Source of the DNA: Azolla pinnata
Taxonomy: Eukaryota > Streptophyta > Polypodiopsida > Salviniales > Salviniaceae
NCBI GenBank assembly: GCA_037176905.1
Contig: JBBBWG010008224.1
Span: 6,537 to 70,536, forward strand
DNA length: 64,000 nucleotides
Reading direction: 5' to 3'
Numbering within the stretch: position 1 is the stretch's first letter; each line of letters starts with the position of its first letter. A program made the translations under genes and the position numbers. Below are positions 22,225-42,600 of this stretch, piece after piece. The notes under the pieces are model-generated. The model was not told where the DNA came from, did no database searches, and saw only the letters and a list, made by a program, of their open reading frames with translations.

Positions 22225-22382
22225 GGGATTTAGGGTTTTCAGAGGGTTCAGGAGCTCAGGCCTCGGAAGAAGCTCTTGGCAGCCTCGCTCCAGAACTGTT
22301 TAGGGTTTCAGAGGGCTTTCTGAGGATTAGGGTTTCAGAGGGCTTTCAGAGGATTAGGGTTTCGGAAGGTTTAGGGTTTTCA
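22225..22382 (-). promoter_or_regulatory. Cluster of five telo-boxes upstream of RCL1
   Basis: On the minus strand AAACCCTAA(A/T) words occur near 22230, 22300, 22327, 22357 and 22371, partly within a 30-base duplicated unit (CAGAGGGCTTTC(T)GAGGATTAGGG on the plus strand). Telo-boxes are known activating elements in plant translation and ribosome-biogenesis promoters. The placement directly upstream of the RCL1 ATG fits that role. Confidence 0.6.
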
Positions 22383-22384
22383 CT

Positions 22385-22832
22385 GCTCCGAGACAGGCAG
22401 ACTCATGTGCATGCATGCATGGTGCGCGATGCATGGATGTGTATGCATGTGTATGCATGGTGCGCGATGCATCCGTGATGTATGATGGGGATTCTTCGCT
22501 CTCGTCCCGTGTGTGTATGTATGTATGTACGTATGTGTGCATGGATGCGTATGTATGTATGTGTGCATGCATGCGCATGCATGTGTGTCTGGCTGTCTTT
22601 CTGTATGTATGTATGTGTATGTGTGCGTGTGTGTGACTATGTATGTATGTATGTATGTGTGCATGCGTCCGTGTCTGTATGTGTGTATGTGTATGTGTGT
22701 ATGTATGTATGTATGTGCGTGTCTGTTTGTGTATGTATGTATGTGTATGTATGTGTGTGTATGTGTATGTGCATGTATGTATCTGTGTGTAAGTACTTGT
22801 GTGTGTGTGTGTGTGTGTTTATATGCCATACA
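22385..22832. repeat. TGTATG/TGCATG microsatellite array upstream of RCL1
   Basis: About 450 bases of TATG, TG and GCATG runs without a stable larger unit. Long Cys/Val/Met and His/Thr frames here are artefacts. Confidence 0.9.
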
Positions 22833-23360
22833 AGTGTTGGAATGTATCTGTCTCTTCTGGTTTCTGCTCTGATTCTGTTTCGGTTTTCGGTTTTCTTCTG
22901 ATTTCTGTTTTTCGTATCTGTTTTTGCCCTTCTGGAGTCACTCGTCGATCAGCCAAGCGAGGGCTTTACTCTGTGTTCATGTACGAGTTCCTTGGAGTGC
23001 TTTTCCCCTCTTCATTGGTCGTTGCTGCTTTGATCCGTTTTCTCCGTCAGCAATGCGACTTCGATCCGTTTCTTGGGTCCATGTTAACCATACTTAGCTA
23101 GCATGTCTACGGTGCCGAAACGCTGTGAAAAATGCATGCGCTTGTTGCGGGGAGACAGTTAAGATCGGCATGTTGGCTGACAAAGTTGCTGATTACCATC
23201 TCCTAATGCATTCCTAATCACAATGCTCAATCTCGTTTACCACCGGATTAGTGCAAAAAGGATCACGGAGAAAATCTTATACCAGTCTTGTGCTTCGGAC
23301 TTTTGAACTGGTTCATTTTGAAATAAGCCAAAAAAAACGTAAAAAGGACATAATTCATTT
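22833..23360. other. Intergenic stretch, nothing recognised
   Basis: TTC/TG-rich left part, then ordinary mixed sequence. I see no coding or repeat signal that I can support. Confidence 0.4.
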
Positions 23361-23361
23361 G

Positions 23362-23592
23362 AGTGAATCAAAACAAGGGATGCCATGGAATACAAAGAGC
23401 ATTTCAAATGAATCAAAACAAGGGATGCCATGGAATACAAAGAGCATTTCAAATGAAACAAAACAAGGAATGCCATGAAATGCAAAGAGCACTTTGAATG
23501 AATCAGAACAAGGCAAGCCATGGAATACAAAGAGCACTTTGAATGAATCAGAACAAGGCAAGCCATGGAATACAAAAAGCATTTGTGTGAAC
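23362..23592. repeat. 45-bp tandem repeat, five copies
   Basis: The unit GAATCAAAACAAGGGATGCC followed by ATGGAATACAAAGAGCATTT and CAAAT repeats at a 45-base period from about 23364. Copies 1-2 and copies 4-5 are the closest pairs. Because 45 is a multiple of three, open frames run through it on both strands. Confidence 0.92.
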
Positions 23593-23734
23593 CATAGAGC
23601 ATGTACTGCCTGTTGTTCCAAATCCTTTGTACCTTCAAATCGGGCCACAAATCATGGAGAAAGAAATACCAGGCAAAATGGTTGAATGAATGGTTAAAAT
23701 TTGAAGGAATAGACAAATCCGTGAGAAAATGCCC

Positions 23735-23865
23735 TCAGAATATATCATCCTCCAGGTTGCTGCATGTATAATCCAATGTCCTCAGCTTGTTGCATATAAA
23801 TACCCAAACGTCCTCAGGTTGTTGCATATAAACCCAAATGCCCTCAGGTCGTTGCATATCCGGCG
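23735..23865. repeat. Repeat of about 31 bp, four copies, overlapping a gene's last codons
   Basis: On the minus strand the word ATATGCAAC(A/G)ACCTGAGG recurs with spacers of the type GCATTTGGGTTT. The copy nearest the AIRIM-like gene supplies its final codons (GYATT) and the TGA stop at 23846-23844. Confidence 0.85.
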
Positions 23866-26125
23866 TAAAAGACGTCGAAGATGAAATTGACTGTCATCAA
23901 GGAACAGAATTATATTGTTTCTAAACCGGCGGCTTTAAGACACAATTGTGTGAAAAACTAGCACTTTTTTGCCATAAAATGCTACTACACCTTCATCCTG
24001 CGGAATGTTTGGTTGATCTGAAAGGAGATGCTGTAAAGCTCCCATATCAGAAATGCTTTCATCACAACCACATGAAGCAAACTAGGGTTTAGAAATTAGG
24101 ATCCACAAAAAGTCTGGTGTTTTTCTTATTTACAAATACTTCTTTATGTTTGTACCACAACAGAAATGAATCGTTCCTAACAAACTGAGTGCTCTTGCCC
24201 ACGTCCTCCAGAGCTTACAACATAATGTACAGCATAAGTTCCAGCATGGTCAACAGAAGCATTTCTTATGGGCTTCAACCAACAGAAGGCATCATGCTAA
24301 TAAACAACGCCACTTAAAAGGTGCTATGAATGTCTGGCTCTATGAGCATGAATAGCAGATGTGTAGGAAGAAACAAACGAGAAATACCTTGAATTATATG
24401 AAACTGACTTTATACCAGAAACCTTCAATTCATACCTGTAAAAGTAGGAGAGCTTCTAAATTAGTTATTGAAAATAATACAAAAACGAGCGCCAGAATGA
24501 CGATAGCAACATCACTTACTCATCTCTATGCATGATGAACAGATCTTCTAATCCACTTATACACTCATTGAGGCTTGGGCCAAGGCCAAAGCGTTTCTGA
24601 GCTTGATTTGAAGTGGGCTCAAGCTTTTCAGCTTTCAAGATCTGTATAGATTCACGCCATAATCTCTCAAGAGCATCTTTTATTCTTCTGAAGCCTTCCC
24701 TGAAAATATAGCCACGTAATGTCATGACCTCACGGTATCAAAATGTAGAGCAAGCTCCTGCAATGAGATATAAATTGACTTCTTACAATTTTTCATTCAA
24801 AGCGACAAAGATATTTTCTAGCTTTTCAACTTGTTTTCCTGGCAATGCTTTATCTATTCCAACCACGTCTTTAAGAGCTCCATAGTTTTCAATGTCTATG
24901 ATAACCTGAAAAAAAGGAAATCTATAATTTTACATTTGAGAAATAGGGTTAAAAACTACGTGTACACAAATTCCTTGGATTTTCCATTGTCAGCGAAAAA
25001 ATACAGGAGCATGATATACTATAGTAGTCACAAAAGATCAAACGTCTTAACTAATTTGAGATATCATGCAAAATATTATCCAAATCCTTTTTAATTGTGT
25101 AATAAAAAACTTGGTTATATACCGTGTATATGTCACTCAAAATGATAATTGCGAAAATGGGGGTCCTGATAGCTGCCTCTGTCAGGCTATAAGGATTTGG
25201 TCCTTAAATAACGGGATGACCAAAATATCTATTATTCATAATGTGCAAGCCTCACTCTAAACATTGATAAACCATAAAACCTATCAATAACCCAAACCAA
25301 GAATCCGAAGACTCCATAGTCACACATTGCTTAGTTCATGCTCCTAGGCCTACAATCTACGATTTGCAAATCATGAATGAAACCCAGAAGCCATATTTGA
25401 AATTTTGGTGAATCCAGCTAATCTTTATCATAGAAACAAATCCGAAGTCCAAATCCATTCAGGATCCATAATTCACAGTCCTGTGAGGGGCTAATGTTGG
25501 TTCTAAATTCTCTGTGTCCATGACACGTTTCTTCTCAATAAACCTTGTTAGCTTCTAGGTTGTGATCACAGGGTGACAGTCTATTGTTTCTTCTAGTGAC
25601 ATGAATTTCATTCAGCATGATTCATGCCATTACAAGATATTGATGGGCTATATCAAAATACGTGCAGTGATTAATCAAAATATTGAGATATTCCATTCTA
25701 TACGAGAGAATTTGTGCAGGTGTGTTGCACGATGTAACGCTTTTAGCAGTCAACCTGAAGTTCTGTAAACAACCATCTCCTGAAACTTTTAATCTATTTT
25801 TAAGACAAAGACAAGGTTCTACTCATCATATAAGGTCTATGAAATTCATAAGAATCCTAATCAAGTTACTAAGATATGAATACATGGAAATCATCGATAC
25901 CATTAATTGGTGATCTCAATTGAATGTGTATTAAGGCTGAACTAATTTCAAGACACTTGAAAAAGAAAGAATATACAAAGTTGAAGCCATCACCGGAAAC
26001 CTCTCTAGGATTGTGGTGGCATTCCCAAGAAGACTGACAAACTGGGATTGCAAGTCACACCATTTATTGACTTCCTCTTTAGCTCTCTTATACTTGCTTG
26101 AGAACTTGCGCAGCAATCGATCCAT
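23844..26125 (-). CDS. AIRIM/C1orf109-like small helical protein
   Basis: Six exons close in phase: 26125-25994, 24905-24787, 24699-24520, 24435-24388, 24055-23991 and 23890-23844, giving 196 residues. The predicted protein is mostly helical: an N-terminal YKRAKEEVNKWCDLQSQFVS, then LPGKQVEKLENIFVALNEKL, GFRRIKDALERLWRESIQIL, LGPSLNECISGLEDLFIMHR and ISDMGALQHLLSDQPNIPQD. Order and spacing resemble human AIRIM (C1orf109, about 203 residues), a cofactor of the 55LCC AAA-ATPase complex in 60S maturation; this match is from memory and is my inference. The short 3' exons were chosen by phase and by the plausible end DEVNFIFDVFYAG. The stop lies inside a 31-bp tandem repeat. A long CCCTAAA-type array lies about 0.6 kb upstream. 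Confidence 0.65.
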
Positions 26126-26689
26126 GGAATGATAACTCGATAAGATAAGTTGGTTGCCTTAAACTGCCTTAAACTGAAAGAATGATCCGTTGATCCAACG
26201 CACGCATAGCATGCATTACGGTTGAGAATATATGGATGGATTCATATATTGAAGATATATTCGTTCGATGCAATTGATATGCAAAATTGAAGTTTGTATT
26301 AACAAAGTAAGGGATACCGTGCCTTCGATAATGCAGAAGAGAAAAAGAAATCAAGCTCTATCAACACAAGGAAGATCTATCTATCTATCTACCTATCTGT
26401 TAAAAACACTGTTTTCCCACATATCTTGACATGGGCATTCTCCATTTCGAGTGGAGAAAAGAGGAAGTCCAACGAGAGGCGAGGCAAGTTCACCCCAAAA
26501 ATCTAGCGACGGGGAAGAAAGCTAACCTCTTGCTTGAGCGGCGGTGGTGCAGAGAAACACAGGCTGGTACCAGCACCTGGATCTGAAGGCAGGGACAGCA
26601 AGGCAGAGCACAGAGGCGAGATGGAGGAGAGATTCTGTTCTGTGTTCAGCAGAGAAGCAGAGAAAGATCGTCTTTCTCACCCTTCTCAA

Positions 26690-27125
26690 CTGGAAACCCC
26701 TAAACCCTAAACCCTAAACAGAGTCAACCCTAAACCCTAAACAGAGTCAACCCTAAACCCTAATCCGAGGAAATCCAAAACCCTAAACATAGGAAATTCA
26801 AAACCCTAAACATAGGAAACCCAAATACCCTAAACTGAGTCAACCCAAAACTCTAAACTGAGTCAACCCAAAACCCTAAACAGAGGAAATCCAAAACCCT
26901 AAACAGAGTCAACCCAAAACCCTAATCCGAGGAAATCCAAAACCCTAAACATAGGAAATTCAAAACCCTAAACATAGGAAACCCAAATACCCTAAACTGA
27001 GTCAACCCAAAACTCTAAACTGAGTCAACCCAAAACCCTAAACTGAGTCAGCCCAAAACCCTAAACAAAGTCAACCCAAAACCCTAAACAAAGTCAACCC
27101 AAAATACCCTAAACCCTGACTAGAG
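26690..27125. repeat. Interstitial telomere-like CCCTAAA array
   Basis: Opens with CCCTAAACCCTAAACAGAGT and continues as about 20 units of 20-24 bases, each an AACCCTAAAC(A/T) or ACCCTAATC word plus a spacer such as GAGTCAACCCAA or ATAGGAAACCCAA. A block of about 180 bases (from roughly 26760) is itself duplicated near 26935. It sits about 0.6 kb upstream of the AIRIM-like ATG. Confidence 0.88.
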
Positions 27126-27955
27126 TCAAGTCAGCCCCAAGACCCTAATCAGAGTCAAGGAACTCCCCAAGATTCGAGGCTTGATCCGAAATAGAGAAGA
27201 AAGGATTCTCATATCTACACTTGGAATGATGCAATTGATTGGTTGATCGATCCGATCGTTCCCGTGCTGTTGCGACTCATCGCCCTCATTCGATCCGATT
27301 TCGTGGGAACAAATTCCTACAATTCGAACCCGTTGGCCTGATTCGATTCGATTCGATTGCATGGGAATGAATCCCTACGATTTGAACCCAAGTACGTAGA
27401 AAAACTCAACGCAAATCTCTCGATCGTTTGTCCGACCTAATAACAATTGATCTGATACCCTCTACGATATTTTGTTCGCACCATTATGGCCATTGTGCAA
27501 ACCAAAAGAGTGCAAAGGGATGTCGAGAACAAGCCAAACCTTGCACATGACTGAACAAGACTGAACCGAATTATTTGCGATGTTTACGAAATTCGGAGGG
27601 TACCAGACATGTATGCACGATGGGATTACAACACGATCGTAGTTGAGAAATAGAAGTCGATGATTGCATATTCACGATTTGGCTGCTAATTGAACAGAAG
27701 GTCAGCACTAGCCAGAAATGGCCGATTAGCCCACCCACATTTTTTTACTCCGCAAGCCTTGGAAACAGCTTCGGAACAGACGAACCTTCTTCGCTTCAAA
27801 CCCGTTATTCGGTTTCTCAATTAATCTGCTCTGTAATAATCTCTTCTCTCGACGACCTGCGAATGGAGATGTCGATCTGAGCTCCGTGAGTCATAATGAT
27901 GCACCAAGGTTTCAAGTGATTAGGGGGACTAGGCGAGCTACCAATTCCTTAATGA
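27126..27955. other. Intergenic stretch, nothing recognised
   Basis: Ordinary mixed sequence with a few GATTCGATTCGATT words near 27340. No gene or repeat that I can support. Confidence 0.4.
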
Positions 27956-27959
27956 CATC

Positions 27960-28305
27960 GTTAGATCCAAGGTTAGTGAACCACTACTTAAGCCAGGAAT
28001 CCTTAATCATGCCACTAGTGAGCCGCTAAGTAAGTTATGAATCCTTAATCATGCCACTAATTACTCATTGAGAAGAAAGCTGAAGAAGAAAAAGAAGAAG
28101 AAGGAAGAAGAAGTTAAGCTAGGAATCCTTAATCATGCCACTAGTGAGCCGCTAATTAAGCTAGGAAGCCTTAATCATGCCACTAGTGAGCCGCTAATTA
28201 AGTTATGAATCCTTAATCACGCCACTAATTACTCATTGAGAAGAAAACCGAAGAAGAAGAAGAAGAAGAAGAAGGAAGAAGAAGAAGAAGAAGAAGAAGA
28301 GCGAT
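27960..28305. repeat. Repeat of about 45 bp with GAA tracts directly upstream of the PPR gene
   Basis: Five or more copies of a unit like AATCCTTAATCATGCCACTA followed by GTGAGCCGCTAATTAAG, two of them ending in ATTACTCATTGAGAAGAAA plus a GAA tract (28077-28115 and 28235-28302). The second GAA tract ends at the PPR start codon region, so the array forms the gene's proximal promoter or leader. Confidence 0.85.
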
Positions 28306-28308
28306 GGT

Positions 28309-30315
28309 ATGCGCTCTCGAAGCAGGTTAGGGTTAGGGTTAGGGTTAGGGTTAGGGTTAGGGTTTGCGTGCAGGAGGTCCATCTCTTCTCTCAAGCGCGT
28401 CTCCGACAATGCCAAGCAGAAGCGCAACGACGTCTCTCTGTACCGCCGCCTGTTGACGAAGCACCGCGACCAAACCCTAGCTTCGTCATCGCCATCGTCA
28501 GCGGAGCAGCAGCAACAACAACAAAAACAAAGAGGCCAAGATCAGGGAAGCTCTTCTTCTTCTTCTTCTTCTTCTTCTTCTTCCTACTCCTCCTCCTCCA
28601 CTTCGGTTCTTGCTTCTTTCCTTCGGAACTGCGGTAGAGTGACGGATGGGCAACAAATTCACGACTGGATCGTGCGAGAGTCTTTCGACCGGAATGCGTT
28701 CCTCGGTAACCTCCTCATACAGATGTATGGAAGCTATTCGGCCATGGCGGAAGCACACGATTCTTTCCTCCGGCTCGGCACCAAGGATCCCTTCACATGG
28801 AACTTTGTCATCTCTTCCAACGTCCGCCTCGGATGCCGGCTTCGAGCCCTCCTCTTGTTCGACCAAATGCAATGCGAGGGTGAGCTTCCCAACCCTTACG
28901 TCTTCGCTAGTCTTGTCTCTGCTTGCGCTAGCTCTGCCATCCCCGACGCTGGTAAACGCATCCATGCTCGAATCGTCGAAACCAGCGCCGAAAACGATGT
29001 ATCCATTGGGAATGCTCTCGTCAATATGTATGAGAAATGTGGTAGCTTGGTTGCCGCACGCAAAGTGTTCGATCGAATGCCTGATCGAGACACCCTGTCT
29101 TGGACTGCCATCATCGCTGCATATGCTAACCGTGGCTATGGCAAGCACACCCTTCAACTGTTCGAAGGAATGATAGAGAAAGGCATCAAGCCGAACGAAG
29201 TCACCTTTGTTAGCATACTCCCTGCATGTAGCAAGCAAGCTGCCCTCACTACAGGGAAGCAAATACATGGCTTCATTGCTGATAGTGGGTACGAAACAAA
29301 TGCTGCAGTCGAGAATGCCCTGATCGACATGTATGGGAAATGCGGTAGCCTCAAGGCCTCAAAATGCATCTTTGACAGGATGGAAAGAAGAAGAGATGTG
29401 GTTTCGTGGACGACTATGATTGCTGTATATGCCCAACATGGACAACCGAGAGCTGCCCTCGACTTGTTTGATGAAATGCTAAGGGAGAGGGTTCAACCAG
29501 ATGAAGTCACATTCGTGAGCGTTCTCTCAGCTTGCAGCCATGGTGGGTTTGTGAAAGAAGGGTGCAAGTGGTGGCTGTCAATGAGTCATAACCACCGAAT
29601 CACACCCATAGTGGATCATTACAACTGTATGCTTGATTTGTTGGGAAGAGCTGGGAAGCTGGCAGACGCTGAAGACTTGCTTATCGAAATGCCCGTAGAA
29701 CCTACGTTTGTATCCTGGATGACTCTACTGAGTGCTTGCAAGCATCTGGTGGATGTGGAAAGAGGAGAAAGAGCAGCAGAGAGAGCTTGCAAATTGGACC
29801 CCCATGACCCTGCCCCATATGTAATGCTTTCGAATGTATATTATTCTGCTGGGAGGCTCGATGACGCAATGAGAGTTCTTAACAGCATGAAAGAAAAAGG
29901 CTTGAGAAAACCCCCAGGCATCAGTTCAATAGAAGTGAACGGCATTGTGCACGAATTTATCGTAGATGATGCTTCTCATCCACAAAAAGAAGAAATATAT
30001 GCAGGATTGCGGGAGTTAACGTCAGAAATGTTGCTTGCTGGCCATTCTCCAGAACCGGGCATTTCTGGCTCTTCCTTTGAAGAGAAGGAACACAGCCACA
30101 GCAATCATAGTGAAATGCTTGCTATTGCTTGTGGGCTTGTGAATACACCTCCAAGAACAACTTTGCTTATCACAAAGAATTTGAGGGCTTGCCCTGATTG
30201 TCATGCAGCAATGAAATTCATTTCGAAGCTTACATCTCGGAAGATAGTAGTGCGAGATGCTCATCGATTCCATCATATTGAAAACGGAGTATGCTCATGC
30301 GGTGATTATTGGTAG
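28309..30315 (+). CDS. DYW-class pentatricopeptide repeat protein
   Basis: Intronless 668-residue PLS-type PPR protein, expected in mitochondria or plastids and likely to direct C-to-U RNA editing. Residues 1-25 include a Leu-Gly run encoded by TTAGGG repeats and Arg/Ser residues like an organelle presequence. Then come a Gln run, a Ser run, and PPR repeats from about residue 100 (for example GNALVNMYEKCGSLVAARKV and NALIDMYGKCGSLKASKCIF). An E/E+ region follows (ISSIEVNGIVHEFIVDDASH). The complete DYW deaminase domain has HSE (600-602), CPDCH (629-633) and the terminal CSCGDYW, so zinc and catalytic residues are all present. The target site cannot be read from sequence. An overlapping short upstream frame begins at 28304. 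Confidence 0.93.
   Translation: MRSRSRLGLGLGLGLGLGFACRRSISSLKRVSDNAKQKRNDVSLYRRLLTKHRDQTLASSSPSSAEQQQQQQKQRGQDQGSSSSSSSSSSSSYSSSSTSVLASFLRNCGRVTDGQQIHDWIVRESFDRNAFLGNLLIQMYGSYSAMAEAHDSFLRLGTKDPFTWNFVISSNVRLGCRLRALLLFDQMQCEGELPNPYVFASLVSACASSAIPDAGKRIHARIVETSAENDVSIGNALVNMYEKCGSLVAARKVFDRMPDRDTLSWTAIIAAYANRGYGKHTLQLFEGMIEKGIKPNEVTFVSILPACSKQAALTTGKQIHGFIADSGYETNAAVENALIDMYGKCGSLKASKCIFDRMERRRDVVSWTTMIAVYAQHGQPRAALDLFDEMLRERVQPDEVTFVSVLSACSHGGFVKEGCKWWLSMSHNHRITPIVDHYNCMLDLLGRAGKLADAEDLLIEMPVEPTFVSWMTLLSACKHLVDVERGERAAERACKLDPHDPAPYVMLSNVYYSAGRLDDAMRVLNSMKEKGLRKPPGISSIEVNGIVHEFIVDDASHPQKEEIYAGLRELTSEMLLAGHSPEPGISGSSFEEKEHSHSNHSEMLAIACGLVNTPPRTTLLITKNLRACPDCHAAMKFISKLTSRKIVVRDAHRFHHIENGVCSCGDYW
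28325..28364 (+). repeat. Six TTAGGG units inside the PPR coding sequence
   Basis: A perfect run of (GGTTAG)6 followed by GGTTT. In the PPR frame it encodes alternating Gly and Leu near residues 7-18. The hexamer is TTAGGG, not the usual plant TTTAGGG. Confidence 0.95.
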
Positions 30316-31610
30316 GGCCTGCTCTCTGATTGAGAATGAGTATATTGCTAGGCATGGAGAAATAAAAGTCAAAGTGTAGTCCTTCTGGGGCTCTCATGGT
30401 GGATCAGCTGTTTGAAAATACCAGTCACATGCGGCATGTTTATGAGAAGACACATTTGAATGTGGCATTAATGGAAGACATGTTCACTGGCCACGTTACT
30501 GTATAAAACTCGTCCTTTTGAATTGCTCAATATATGCACACTTTTGGAAGAAAGTTGGCATCGTCCAGTTCTTTTTGTAGCTATATCTGATATTATTAGA
30601 CAGGTCAAACATGTTCTCCACAAAGAGAGCAGTCGTAGTTGATATTATCAATCAAAACATGTTTTCCACAAAGAGAGTATCATTGTCAAGTGTGCCATAG
30701 GCCCATCTGCAATGTGCACGTCGTAGAATTTTTCGTAACCTCAATTGATGGAAATACAGCACTCTGACTTTTTTAGACACGAGTTTAAATTATCTCAACA
30801 ATTGGTTTTGAAAATGTCAAAATTGTGAATTGACGGCAGCACTGGCATTTCAAACATGTACGAGTTTAAATACTTTCATCAATTTTGGTTCCAAATATTT
30901 GATTCTGGAATACGGTTTATGCAATTGTAAGAGATCAGATCACTGATACAACAAGAAATTAGTGACAAAAACAAACATCTATTTACTGCGGCAAAATCAA
31001 AACATTAGGACCAGGATCAGAAAGACTTGAACAGGGTTTTAAGACGTGAAAGAAGGTGATGCACCTACATAAATGGGCATCATGATTTCAAGCATCAAAA
31101 CCCAGAGACAATTTTTTGGAAGTACAAGAGATTTACGAACAGATCATTATTTATACTTTATTAGAGATCATTTTAGAACAGATCATAAACAGCAAGTAAA
31201 TATTACAAGGCCAAATAGTGCCTGCCATATTATATTATTCAGTCACTGCTTGCATTTTGCAGTGAAAACTGTCTGTTCTGTCCCGAGAAAGTTCTCGAGA
31301 GAGATAGGATTAAGCAAGCTGCCAATCCTCAGCCGAATCCCGAAATACACTCTGATCCTGTACCAAGACTCCCGAAACAGCTCTCCCACTAAATGGCCTT
31401 ACAATTACATGTATATGTACCATTCTTGGACATCAGCTTCGATATCAAGCTGAATATCGTTGAACTTTATTGTGGAGGTAGGGCTCGCCTCTGCATTGCA
31501 TTCATAACCATCTCTCGCAGCTGCTTTCCTTTTCAAGGTGGACTCTTCCTCATATACTGATATGCATGTCATCTACTGTTGAAAAAACAAAAGAGATTTT
31601 TTTTAAGCCT
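30316..31610. other. Convergent 3' intergenic region between the PPR gene and GLT1
   Basis: 1.3 kb between two gene 3' ends. An AATAAA signal lies near 30360, 45 bases after the PPR stop. A 30-base near duplicate (CATGTT(C/T)TCCACAAAGAGAG with GTTGATATTATCAATCAAAA between) sits at 30609-30680. Otherwise free of microsatellites, unlike the 5' flanks in this window. Confidence 0.5.
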
Positions 31611-42071
<10,461 letters not shown>

Positions 42072-42224
42072 GACTGGGATGCAAAGGCGGGCTATTCTTG
42101 TTTCCTGGCTTCTCTTCCAATCAGAAGGATAAGGTCGGGATTGGAGCCAAGGGAGTCGCAGAAGTAGGGCAGCTTCCCGCTAGGGTTTCTGGAGGGGGTA
42201 ATCCGAGGTCAGGCTCTGCTTGCG

Positions 42225-42600
42225 GCGTTCTTGGTGCGTGATGCTGAAGGCAGAGGGGGCGAGAGGGAGAGCAGGGGCGAGAGGGAGAGCAGGGGCGAGA
42301 GCTGCATTAGCACGAGAAAGGGGGAAGAGAAGGTTTAGGGTTTAGGGGGGGGGAGAGACACAGGAGCAGGGCAAAGGAGCAGCTATGGCGGTTAGTGCAG
42401 ACGAAGGTCGATCGATCGATGATGGAGGAGGAGGAGGAGGAGGAAACACAGAGGCGGAGGCGGCGGAGAAGGAAGAAGAAGAAACAGGAAGAAGAAGGAA
42501 GAAGAAGAAGAAACAGGAAGAAGGAAGAAGAAGAAGAAGGAAGAAGGAAGAAGGAAGAAGAAGAAGAAGAAGAGAATGGGAAATGTTGTGTTCATGTTGG
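42225..42600. repeat. GA-rich repeats and GAA/TTC tract upstream of GLT1
   Basis: Two to three copies of a 20-base unit GGCGAGAGGGAGAGCAGGGG at 42255-42300, then TTTAGGGTTTAGGG and a nine-G run at 42331-42353, then GGA and GAA triplets at 42424-42575. On the gene's strand the last part is a TTC/TCC tract, 350-500 bases upstream of the ATG. Confidence 0.85.
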
